Notes under the pieces: model-generated
Told to the model about the DNA's origin: nothing
The model's database searches: none
The model's input: only the letters and a program-made list of their open reading frames with translations
In this document: in pieces, positions 51,953 to 59,962 of the stretch
Layout of the letters: the number at the start of each line of letters is the position of its first letter
Position numbering within the stretch: position 1 is the first letter of the stretch
NCBI GenBank assembly: GCA_013215375.1
Contig: JABSRB010000010.1
Span: 62,001-126,000, forward strand
Direction: 5' to 3'
Length of the DNA stretch: 64,000 bases
Origin: Oceanospirillaceae bacterium
Lineage (GTDB): Bacteria; Pseudomonadota; Gammaproteobacteria; Pseudomonadales; Balneatricaceae
Made by a program: the position numbers and the translations under genes

Positions 51953-53148
51953 ATGAATCATCATTTAAAAGCAAAACAACATCAGCGTATTGAAGATTTG
52001 TGCAAACTTGAAAATCAGGCAACAGATGATCTAGGCTCTGCCCAATTCGCCGCTATTGAATCTTTGTGTAAACCCGATCAAATGCTCAGCACCCAGGCTA
52101 GTACCGGAGTGCAGTTTCTCGAGGCGTGGTTCGCAGGGGAGGCCTACGAGAATCATCGCCACGATAGCTACGCCATTGGCATCACTGATTCTGGCGTACA
52201 GTGTTACGATTATCGCGGCGCCACGCAATCCAGCACTCCCGGTAGTATGATGGTGCTACACCCAGATGAAATGCACAATGGCCGCGCTGGCTCCAGTGAA
52301 GGTTTTGGCTACCGGATGTTGTATGTCGAACCGGTACTAATTGCCGATGCAGTACGCCATATTACCGGTCGTTATTGCCCACTGCCCTTTGTCAAAGACA
52401 GCATCTGTGACAACCCATACCTAAAACAAGCGGTATTGCTTGCCGCCGATGGCTCCTTAGCCAATCACGAGAGCTTAGGAACATGCGAATAAGTCCAATA
52501 TGTTCTCTGTGGTTTTAAAAACGATCAAATACGCGAAAGGTAGTACAGTGGAATGACGAGTCCTTTCCAAGCTACCTGACAAAGTAGTTGATCGTTTTTA
52601 AGACCACCCTTCGGGGCACACAGAGCATACCGATCTCGTTGTTATCGATTTTCGCCGGGCAACCAGCCCGTCTGTAATCGATGCCTAGATCTCGAAATGC
52701 TCTGTGCGCCAGAGGCGTTTTGGACTTGTCCGCATGTTCCTTCTCGATTGATCAAGTGTTATTACTGCTAGCGCAAGGCTTAATCGACGCCGATAAAAGT
52801 TGTGTTGATCCCGCTAAGGAAATCCTCTTTGACCACCGAGCAATAGATAGCGCACGCGAATTTTTACTAACCCATGATGATCGCGTAGTTCACTCTAGCG
52901 AGCTGGAGAGCGTCACTGGCCTTAGCCGCTATGAGTTGTCTCGGCAATTTAACAAGTTATTGGGCACAAGCCCTTATAGATACAGCGTCAATCGACGTTT
53001 GGATAAAGCGAGAAGACTAATAGGCCAATGCTCCTTTGCCGATCTCGCACAACAATGCGGTTTTGCCGATCAAGCACACTTTAGCCGGCTATTTAAAAGC
53101 ACTTTTGGCATAACTGCTGGCAAATATGCCCAACTCCACACTCATTGA
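51953..53148 (+). pseudogene. AraC-family regulator split by the 263-bp element
   Basis: The first 175 codons (51953-52477) encode an AraC-type ligand-binding cupin (H-R-H-D-S-Y-A-I-G-I-T, G-S-M-M-V-L-H-P-D-E-M-H-N). Codons from 52741 to 53148 encode the double helix-turn-helix (L-S-R-Y-E-L-S-R-Q-F-N-K-L-L-G-T-S-P, Q-C-G-F-A-D-Q-A-H-F-S-R-L-F-K). Removing 52478-52740 exactly restores one 310-residue frame across E-S-L/F-S-I-D-Q. The C-terminal part could be translated alone from internal starts, but sensing is lost. Confidence 0.88.
52478..52740 (+). mobile_element. 263-bp MITE-like element, copy 1 (inside the AraC gene)
   Basis: Termini GGAACATGCGAATAAGTCCA (52478-52497) and TGGACTTGTCCGCATGTTCC (52721-52740) pair at 18 of 20 positions. 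Internal arms GTGGTTTTAAAAACGATCAA (52509-52528) and TTGATCGTTTTTAAGACCAC (52588-52607) pair at 19 of 20. No open frame of note and no target-site duplication I can identify. Same family as 49467-49729. Confidence 0.92.
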
Positions 53149-53321
53149 AGCTCAAAGCTCTCTTCTAAATATACATCGATTTTTTATACTAAAAACATCG
53201 ATGTGTAGCGCTATAAAATCTTAAATGATACTCTCGATTTCACTGATTGTCGGCTAGCCAATGACGCCTATTAATCAATTTTGTGATTTGCTTTTATCTA
53301 CCCTAAAAAGCGGAGTTTAAT

Positions 53322-53969
53322 GTGTATCAACTGTACTATTATCCAAACAATGCCAGCTTAGCCCCCCACTTATTGCTCAACCATATGCAATTAGACTATG
53401 AATTATTGCTTGTGGATAAAAAAACCAATTCACAAAAATCTGCTGATTACTTAAAGCTAAACCCCGCAGGGCGTATTCCCACCTTAGTAGTTGACAACCA
53501 AGCCCTATTTGAAAGCCCTGCTATATGCATTCACCTTTGTGAAACACATCCTGAGCACCACTTGATGCCCGCTATTGGCGATCCATTGCGCCCGCTATTT
53601 TTCCAGTGGTTAACCTATATGAATAACACGCTGCAGAGCGAGCTAATGGTGTATTACTACGCTCACCGACACACCGATGACGCGGCTTATATTTCCAACA
53701 TAAAGGCGGCACAACAAATTCGTATTGCTGAGTCTCTCGCTATCATCAATGATCAGCTATCGGATCATCACTACTTACTGGGCGAGCAGCTAACCGCCTG
53801 TGATTATTTCTTGTTTATGTTGTGCGAGTGGTCGCTACCTATTACTGACAATCCACTCACCTTTAAACATTTAGCGGCCTACTTACAACGTCTCTGCGCT
53901 CTGCCAAATATTAAAGAAGTGTGTGCCATTGAACGAATAGATCTCAGTCCATTTCAGGCAACAAAATGA
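53322..53969 (+). CDS. Glutathione S-transferase
   Basis: The 215-residue protein (GTG start) has an N-terminal thioredoxin-like domain with N-N-A-S-L-A-P-H near 8-15 as the active-site region. The glutathione-binding L-N-P-A-G-R-I-P-T-L-V and F-E-S-P-A-I-C-I-H-L are near 48-73, followed by an all-helical domain with Y-L-L-G-E-Q-L-T-A-C-D-Y. Ends 28 bases before the quinone-reductase-like gene; probably one transcript with it. Confidence 0.88.
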   Translation: MYQLYYYPNNASLAPHLLLNHMQLDYELLLVDKKTNSQKSADYLKLNPAGRIPTLVVDNQALFESPAICIHLCETHPEHHLMPAIGDPLRPLFFQWLTYMNNTLQSELMVYYYAHRHTDDAAYISNIKAAQQIRIAESLAIINDQLSDHHYLLGEQLTACDYFLFMLCEWSLPITDNPLTFKHLAAYLQRLCALPNIKEVCAIERIDLSPFQATK

Positions 53970-53997
53970 GCTATCTGGAAACCTCTAGGAGAGACCA

Positions 53998-54579
53998 TTG
54001 AAAGCACTTGTGGTCATTGCCCACCCTTTAAAAGATAGCCTGTGTCAGCACTTAGCGGCAAAAACCATCGAGCACTTAACCTCCAAGGGTTACGAGGTAA
54101 CGGTAAAAGATCTTTATCAAGAGAGCTTTACTCCTGCATTATCTATCGATGAAAGGCAGAGCTATTTCGAAAATAAATTTGACGACAGTCAGTTACAACA
54201 GGACATAACACAGCTCAAAGATACTGAATCGTTATATTTAATTTTCCCCACTTGGTGGTTTAGCTTTCCGGCTATTTTGAAAGGTTGGATAGACCGTGTT
54301 TGGGCACCAGGACATGCTTATGATCACGCTAGTGACTATGGCCCAATTAAACCAAAGTTAGACAACTTGAAAGAAATGCGCGTAGTTACTACTTTGGGAT
54401 CACCCTGGTGGGTAGATTTATTCATCCTCAGACAACCGGTAAAAAAAGTATTAAAAATTGCGTTATTGGGTGCCTGCGCTAAAAGCTGCAACTTTAAAAT
54501 GTTATCGCTGTATAGCAGTGAAAGCCTGAACGAAGCTAAAGTGCAAAAATTTGTTAAAAAAATACAGCGTAGGTTCTAA
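53998..54579 (+). CDS. NAD(P)H:quinone oxidoreductase/flavodoxin-fold protein
   Basis: The 193-residue protein uses a TTG start with AGGAGAG upstream. Flavodoxin_2 features: A-L-V-V-I-A-H-P at the N-terminus, D-L-Y-Q-E-S-F near 40, and F-P-T-W-W-F-S-F-P-A-I-L-K-G-W-I-D-R near 82. These match KefF/MdaB-type FMN-dependent reductases. Downstream of a GST, suggesting electrophile detoxification. Confidence 0.87.
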   Translation: MKALVVIAHPLKDSLCQHLAAKTIEHLTSKGYEVTVKDLYQESFTPALSIDERQSYFENKFDDSQLQQDITQLKDTESLYLIFPTWWFSFPAILKGWIDRVWAPGHAYDHASDYGPIKPKLDNLKEMRVVTTLGSPWWVDLFILRQPVKKVLKIALLGACAKSCNFKMLSLYSSESLNEAKVQKFVKKIQRRF

Positions 54580-54617
54580 CCCCTCTTCTTACCAGGGCAA
54601 CCAACAGCGGAGCGAAT

Positions 54618-55106
54618 GTGAAGATAACTGAAATGACCAAAAGTGATTTTGAATTGTTTTGGCCGGTTTTTAAAGCGGTAGTCGAAGCACAGGAAACTTA
54701 CGCATTTGACCCAGAGATAGACTATGAATCTGCCTATAACTTATGGTGTGTATCACCTAAAAAAACCTACGTAGTGAAAGAAAATGGCATTATTCTCGGC
54801 TCTTATTACATCAAGGCTAATGCAGGCGGGCCCAGCTCCCACATTTCAAACTGTGGTTATATGGTAAGCCCGAAGAGTCGCGGTAAAGGCATAGCTCGTA
54901 TGCTCTGTGTCCACTCTCAGGAGATAGCAGTGCAGCTGGGTTTTAGTGCCATGCAATTTAACTCAGTGGTCGCCAGCAACGAGGTCGCTGTTAAGCTGTG
55001 GATAAAACTTGGCTTTAATATTATCGGCACTATTCCCCAAGCCTATCAACACAAAAAATTGGGATTAGTTGATGCCCACATTATGCATAAACAACTGACA
55101 AACTAG
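54618..55106 (+). CDS. GNAT-family N-acetyltransferase
   Basis: The 162-residue enzyme (GTG start; ATG five codons later possible) has G-Y-M-V-S-P-K-S-R-G-K-G-I-A-R-M-L near 84-100 and a K-L-W-I-K-L-G-F near 130. Close in plan to phosphinothricin/L-amino-acid acetyltransferases. Third gene of the GST-reductase-GNAT run. Confidence 0.85.
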   Translation: MKITEMTKSDFELFWPVFKAVVEAQETYAFDPEIDYESAYNLWCVSPKKTYVVKENGIILGSYYIKANAGGPSSHISNCGYMVSPKSRGKGIARMLCVHSQEIAVQLGFSAMQFNSVVASNEVAVKLWIKLGFNIIGTIPQAYQHKKLGLVDAHIMHKQLTN

Positions 55107-55113
55107 TAAAAGC

Positions 55114-55155
55114 CTTTAGTCTTTAGTCTTTAGTCTTATGACTTATGACTTACGA
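55114..55155. repeat. Heptameric tandem repeat (CTTTAGT/CTTATGA)
   Basis: Six 7-base units: CTTTAGT three times, CTTATGA twice, CTTACGA once, between converging gene ends. Same unit length as the GTGAGCT run at 13863-13910. Confidence 0.9.
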
Positions 55156-55165
55156 CTAATAACAA

Positions 55166-56248
55166 TCAGTCAAGAAGAGCATTTAATAGCGCAGCAGTAC
55201 TCCTCAAGCCGTCTCTATCAGCGTAACACCCCTGCAAATGACGAGCGCCTATTGCCTGCACCTCTCGACCGTGCAGCACTCGTTGATTATCGAACAATAT
55301 TAACTCCCCCGCTGCTAAGGTTAGGGTTACTTTGCAATCATCCCCCTGCAGTATGCTCATAAATTGTCGATAGGCTCGGTAATACGGCAGCATCTTGGCA
55401 AAAGGTAAGTCAAATGCGGCTACCGATCGATTATTGATCCTGATCGCTGTTACTTGTCCACCGGGATCTACTTCTATCATGCAGCCCTTGTGCTGCAATA
55501 TGGCATTTTCGCTAGCAAACTTAAAATCCACTTTTTCACTAGCCAGTAGCTTAAAAGCTTCAGCGTAATCTCTACGTAATATTTCGGCGGCATAAAAACC
55601 GTCAGCCAAGGCAGTCACCCCCCCGCTGTCAGCTTTGACTAAACAGTGCAGTAGTTGCAGTGTAGGGACTGGATTGCGATACGGGTTATCGGTGTGCAAG
55701 CTCAAGGGAATGGGGGTATATGCTAAATTCACTGCCTTTTTTACACTCAATACCTCAAACAAGTCACCGTAGTTAGTGGTGCGTACATAGCCAAATTGGC
55801 CGACTACTTTAAGGATGGTGCCCGGTTCAATGGGCACATTAATCAATTTTGCCAACCCGTAAGTTATCACCGAGTTTAGCCACTGGCGTTTTTCTTCATC
55901 GTCACTGATAACTTTTAGGTAATCAAAACAGGGGATATTATCTGTCAAGGCCGTACCCCACAACTGACGGCTATCTGCCTCCTGTTGAGCCGTTGTAGAT
56001 TCCTCATCGTAACAGTGCTGTGCCAAAAATTGCTTGCTAAAGAATGAGCGATGTCGATCATCCCCGGACCAGAGAATTTCCAAACCAAGGGGTGTTGCAT
56101 TGATTTGTTCAATCGCCACTGCAAAATTTAACTGCCATGTCTCATGTAAACGCTGCCCACTCGTATGTCGACATTGCTCACACTGACAATTATCGCGTAG
56201 CCAAAAATGATGATAGCGCCTGTTTTTGTACACCAGATGGTCAATCAC
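55166..56248 (-). CDS. tmpA: Fe(II)/2-oxoglutarate oxygenase, TmpA-like (gamma-butyrobetaine hydroxylase family)
   Basis: The 360-residue protein starts at a GTG with GAGGGAAG upstream. The N-terminal DUF971 zinc domain shows F-W-L-R-D-N-C-Q-C-E-Q-C-R-H (C21, C23, C26, H28). The TauD-like domain has Fe ligands H185 and D187 (S-L-H-T-D-N) and H326 (R-V-L-H-G-R); the 2-oxoglutarate-binding arginine is probably R336 or close by. The family includes gamma-butyrobetaine hydroxylase and TmpA, which hydroxylates 2-trimethylaminoethylphosphonate. Because an HD-domain TmpB/PhnZ-type gene lies two genes away, TmpA is favoured. Confidence 0.75.
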   Translation of the reverse strand: MIDHLVYKNRRYHHFWLRDNCQCEQCRHTSGQRLHETWQLNFAVAIEQINATPLGLEILWSGDDRHRSFFSKQFLAQHCYDEESTTAQQEADSRQLWGTALTDNIPCFDYLKVISDDEEKRQWLNSVITYGLAKLINVPIEPGTILKVVGQFGYVRTTNYGDLFEVLSVKKAVNLAYTPIPLSLHTDNPYRNPVPTLQLLHCLVKADSGGVTALADGFYAAEILRRDYAEAFKLLASEKVDFKFASENAILQHKGCMIEVDPGGQVTAIRINNRSVAAFDLPFAKMLPYYRAYRQFMSILQGDDCKVTLTLAAGELILFDNQRVLHGREVQAIGARHLQGCYADRDGLRSTAALLNALLD

Positions 56249-56272
56249 TATACTTCCCTCTATTAAAGTTCA

Positions 56273-56350
56273 CCGGGGCAAGCCTTCACTGTATGCAGCG
56301 GGGAGTTTACCCTTGATGATTTAGGCGCTGTCTAATTCATCTTTATTAAA
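56273..56350 (+). repeat. Dispersed repeat family (TTGATGATTCAGG), copy upstream of tmpA
   Basis: CGGGGCAAGCCTTCACTG, then GCGGGGAGTTTACCCTTGAT, then CTAATTCATCTTTATTAAA align with 59162-59256. It lies in the 163-base divergent region between the tmpA-like and araC-like genes. Confidence 0.8.
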
Positions 56351-56411
56351 CAACCTTCGCTAAATAATATTTGAAAAATAGCTTTAACAGCAGGCTAATT
56401 TAGGCTTAAAT

Positions 56412-57245
56412 ATGGAATTATCTGCTATTTATGATTTTATTATGCTTTGTAAGCAAAAACTCCAACTCAGCTTTATCCGCTCCTACTGGCACCAGGCGGA
56501 TACTTCATGGTGTTATCCCTCCTACCGTAGACCTTATAATTGGTTGATCCATACCTTGAGCGGACGCGGTAGCGTGCTGTTGGGTAATGAAACTATTGAG
56601 CTGTTGCCAAACACTTTAGTGGTCCTCCCTTTAAACCAACTCTGCCACTATCGCTGCGAGGAGCCAATGAAATTTGGCGCTTGTGCTTTCACTTTAGAAT
56701 TGGCCTCCGGATTGGATGTTTTCGAGCTGTACCAGCCTCCGATCAAGCCATTTTTACAGCGTGACACCCAGCCTATTGGCGACATCATCAAAGCGGGCAG
56801 CAGCGATCTCGATTATTTTTCTGCAATTGCCTCAATGTATCAACTACTCGCGCCGATCATCAACACAAGCATCGCCAAAGGCACTATTAACACGGACTAT
56901 GACAAGATTGAAAAAGTACTAAACCACATAGAAAACAATCTATCAGTGGATATAACTATCCCTCAACTCGCCATGGTGTACGGATGCTCTGTCGCTCATT
57001 TTAGTCGCTGGTTCAATCGGGTAATGAACATATCCCCAAAAAAGTACATCAATCAAAAGCGCATGGAGTTAGCCTGTAAAAAACTGCTATTCAGCACTGA
57101 TAACATCGAAACTATTGCCTACCAGTGTGGCTTCGAAGACCCTCTGTATTTTTCTAAGAGTTTCAAAAAAATTATTGGATCAAACCCTTCTAGCTATCGA
57201 AAAACCAAAGTATTCGACTTGCCAGACACCAAGATTCTGCCGTAG
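56412..57245 (+). CDS. AraC-family transcriptional regulator of the tmp locus
   Basis: The 277-residue regulator has an N-terminal AraC-binding cupin (residues 1-150; G-R-G-S-V-L-L-G-N-E-T-I near 56) and a double helix-turn-helix at about 172-270 (L-A-M-V-Y-G-C-S-V-A-H-F-S-R-W-F, Y-Q-C-G-F-E-D-P-L-Y-F-S-K-S-F-K). It is divergent from the tmpA-like gene and upstream of the tmpB-like gene, so it most likely controls both in response to the phosphonate. Confidence 0.87.
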   Translation: MELSAIYDFIMLCKQKLQLSFIRSYWHQADTSWCYPSYRRPYNWLIHTLSGRGSVLLGNETIELLPNTLVVLPLNQLCHYRCEEPMKFGACAFTLELASGLDVFELYQPPIKPFLQRDTQPIGDIIKAGSSDLDYFSAIASMYQLLAPIINTSIAKGTINTDYDKIEKVLNHIENNLSVDITIPQLAMVYGCSVAHFSRWFNRVMNISPKKYINQKRMELACKKLLFSTDNIETIAYQCGFEDPLYFSKSFKKIIGSNPSSYRKTKVFDLPDTKILP

Positions 57246-57482
57246 ATAGCAGGGGAACTGATGGAGAATAGTACGCACTATTGACTGGCCTCCCGTCTCT
57301 AAATTTAGCACTAGCACTGCCTTTCTCAAACATCTACTCTACTTGTAGCACATGTAATTATCTGCTATAAGAATTTATTGATTGGCATTACTATAGCGGT
57401 AGTAAATTGACAATCTGTAGGACGCTCTGCCTTTATGATTAAGGTTAGGGCCTGATTTATCTCTGATAAAAGGATAATTCTA

Positions 57483-58061
57483 GTGAACAGTTCAGACAGT
57501 AAACCTCTGCTCAACAGGCAAACCGTAGTCCCCTACTTACTCGAAATATTTGAGCGCAGGGGTCCCGAAGCCTATTTGGGTGAATCTGTTTCTATGGCCG
57601 ATCATATGGAGCAGAGTGCTGCCTGCGCCGTAGCAGACAATGCTAGCGACGCTATTGTGGTCGCCTCTCTATTGCACGACATCGGCCATTTTAGTGGGGA
57701 ATTCCCACTGGATGCATTAGAGCAGGGCATAGACAATTATCACCAAGACAGCGGAGGGAAAATTTTAGCGCAATTTTATCCAGCCGAAATCAGTGAGCCA
57801 GTGCGCTTACACGTAGCTGCAAAACGCTATTTATGTGCTGTAGATGCGCAGTATTTTGCCAAACTTTCCCCCGCATCGGTCAATTCTCTAAACTTACAAG
57901 GGGGGGAAATGAACGATGCTGAAATACAGCAGTTTGAAGCTAATGCACATCACGCAGCCGCAGTTCAGTTGCGTCGCTACGATGACGACGGCAAAGTGGC
58001 TGGCCTAGCAATATATAAAATTGAACACTATCGAGATTTATTACAGAAAATGTTGTTATAA
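57483..58061 (+). CDS. tmpB: HD-domain mixed-valent di-iron oxygenase, TmpB/PhnZ-like
   Basis: The 192-residue protein (GTG start, AGGA upstream) matches the phosphonate-operon HDIG family. Its di-iron ligands are visible: H41, H65-D66 (S-L-L-H-D-I-G-H-F), H69, H87 and H110, with K114 nearby. The lid tyrosine and glutamate of PhnZ-type enzymes correspond to Y31 and E34 (E-A-Y-L-G-E). In the family, a 1-hydroxyphosphonate C-P bond is cleaved oxidatively: PhnZ gives glycine, TmpB glycine betaine. The BBOX-like partner at 55166 points to TmpB. Substrate specificity is not provable by eye. Confidence 0.78.
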   Translation: MNSSDSKPLLNRQTVVPYLLEIFERRGPEAYLGESVSMADHMEQSAACAVADNASDAIVVASLLHDIGHFSGEFPLDALEQGIDNYHQDSGGKILAQFYPAEISEPVRLHVAAKRYLCAVDAQYFAKLSPASVNSLNLQGGEMNDAEIQQFEANAHHAAAVQLRRYDDDGKVAGLAIYKIEHYRDLLQKMLL

Positions 58062-58172
58062 CGGTCTTTTTTTGAGGGCGGTAGATTTAGCTGCCTATTC
58101 TCAGCTACCGGTAAGCAATCGAGCTTATGGGTGATCCGTGATCCGCAATATGCATCTGCTTCAAGATGAGAA

Positions 58173-59093
58173 TTAGCTGTGCAGCCATTCAAGATTATCG
58201 CGATTTGGATGTTCGGCCAATTGCGCAAATAACCAGAGGCAGAAATCTTTGGTTTTGGGTTTAATGCCCTGGTTGGGTAACACCAAATACAATCCGCAAT
58301 CTGCAGACATTTGATAGGGGTGTACTTGTACTAATTCACCGCTGACTATTTTATCTTGTAAGTAGGTATCCAACCCTAACATGACCCCCATCCCTGCCAG
58401 TGTCATGTCCAATGCCATGGTTGAATTATCAATTTCAAAACTCGACACTATCTGAGAGTGGTTCACCCCCTGACTGGAAAACCAACGCTGCCATCCTTCT
58501 CTGTAGCCAAAGGTGGAAAGTAGTGGTGCTTCTAGCAATTGCTCTAGATCTAAACTGCAGCCATGCTTTTGGGCAAAACTGGCACTGGCGACCACTATCC
58601 AATGCTCTTTTAATATGCGCTGAATAGACAGACCTGAGTATGTCCCGTAGCCGTGACTGAGTTCTACATCCACACCGCTCTGGGATGTCACAGTGGGCCA
58701 AATTGCCGTCTGTAAACGCATTCTATATTGGGGATGTTTTTGAGCAAAATCTGGCAATTTTGGTACTAGCCAGCGCTGCGCAAATGAGGTGCCACAGCGT
58801 ACTTGAAGAAAAGAGTGATCGACAGTATCAAACAAATCTTGGGTACTGATCTGAATTTTGCTAAAAGACTCAGTCAACACATCTAGATAGGAGCGCGCTA
58901 AATCGGTGAGCTGTAATTTTCTGGAAGTACGGATAAATAGTGTGACGCCCAAATACTCCTCCAGAATTTTTACCTGCTGACTGACAGCTCCCGGCGTAAC
59001 GTGTAATTCAACGGCCGCCCGAGTAATGCTTTGCAGTCTAGCGGTGGCTTCAAATGCTTTTAAGGCATTCAGTGGAGGCATGGATGTATTCAA
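58173..59093 (-). CDS. LysR-family transcriptional regulator, GcvA type
   Basis: The 306-residue protein has the GcvA-like N-terminus P-P-L-N-A-L-K-A-F-E-A-T-A-R and helix-turn-helix A-A-V-E-L-H-V-T-P-G-A-V-S-Q-Q-V-K, then the effector domain. It is divergent from the ABC operon starting at 59963 and convergent with tmpB (stops 112 bases apart). Either could be its target; GcvA-type regulators often answer to glycine-related or beta-lactam ligands. Confidence 0.88.
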   Translation of the reverse strand: MNTSMPPLNALKAFEATARLQSITRAAVELHVTPGAVSQQVKILEEYLGVTLFIRTSRKLQLTDLARSYLDVLTESFSKIQISTQDLFDTVDHSFLQVRCGTSFAQRWLVPKLPDFAQKHPQYRMRLQTAIWPTVTSQSGVDVELSHGYGTYSGLSIQRILKEHWIVVASASFAQKHGCSLDLEQLLEAPLLSTFGYREGWQRWFSSQGVNHSQIVSSFEIDNSTMALDMTLAGMGVMLGLDTYLQDKIVSGELVQVHPYQMSADCGLYLVLPNQGIKPKTKDFCLWLFAQLAEHPNRDNLEWLHS

Positions 59094-59161
59094 CGTTTCA
59101 ACCTTTCTTATCCAACCCGAATATTGCGTTAAATATTTTGGCTAGCTATTTAACAAAGATC

Positions 59162-59256
59162 CCCGGGCAAGCCCTCTCGCGTGCGAGCCTTCACTTACGG
59201 ATGCGGGGAATTAACCCTTGATGATTCAGGAACCGCCTAATTCATCTCTATTAAAT
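59162..59256 (+). repeat. Dispersed repeat family (TTGATGATTCAGG), copy upstream of the LysR gene
   Basis: CCCGGGCAAGCC, an insertion with the small palindrome CTCGCGTGCGAG, GCCTTCACTTACGGATGCGG, then ACCCTTGATGATTCAGG and CGCCTAATTCATCTCTATTA. Fullest of the three copies (also 24961-25062 and 56273-56350). Confidence 0.85.
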
Positions 59257-59962
59257 ATTATTTTTAACACTATAAATGCCTATTCCAACCAATTTACGGC
59301 CTATTAGCCCAATTAGTTATTATTAGATTTTCTTACTTAACAATCAAACAACTAACGCCGCAAAAAAACATGAACATAAAATAAACCAGCAACATGCTGA
59401 TAATTAACAAAATACTCTAAATATTTTGCTTTTTTAAAATAATTCTCAGCCAGAAATTATAAATAACATAACACACTTTTTAACTACTTTTAGTTTTTCT
59501 AAACTGTTACTTAGGAATTTCTGACTTTAATTCAATTCTCATATTTGTCATGATGAGTGACTGCATTTAATAACAATGAAAATCAAAACGCAGCACATTT
59601 ATATTTTGCAATATGACTATCGGGCAACTAACCCGGGTATTCGGGAAAGTGAAATCATTACTCTCAATAGCCTTATTAAAATATAAATTTTCAACTGAAA
59701 CGCTGAGGAAATAGACGGTTCTGCAAGTGATCTTGAATTGAATTTCTGTCATTCAATTGTCACTTAGCCCCTCTATATTATTCGAAAATGGCTAAATATT
59801 AAGTTTAATTTTCGGCGCTAAGGTCATAAAAATTTCAGTTATTTAATTGGAACCGTTTTTATACTTTAGACCAATATCCTAAAGCCTTTCAATTTGCCTA
59901 TCGAGCGTTTGAGGACAGCCTTAACTCGTCCCCAAGCAACCCTAATCTATTGAGGTTCGTTT
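59257..59962. promoter_or_regulatory. Long A+T-rich region upstream of the peptide/opine ABC operon
   Basis: About 700 bases without a supportable gene, very A+T-rich from 59270 to 59560. It must carry the operon promoter; GAGGTTCGTTT before the ATG at 59963 includes the ribosome site (TTGAGG). A short minus-strand frame at 59567-59752 has no features of a gene. Confidence 0.5.

Noticed and set aside
52681-53148. A 155-codon frame that could be read as an independent short AraC regulator
   Set aside because: Its first 20 codons come from the 263-bp element, and the rest joins exactly to the upstream AraC half.
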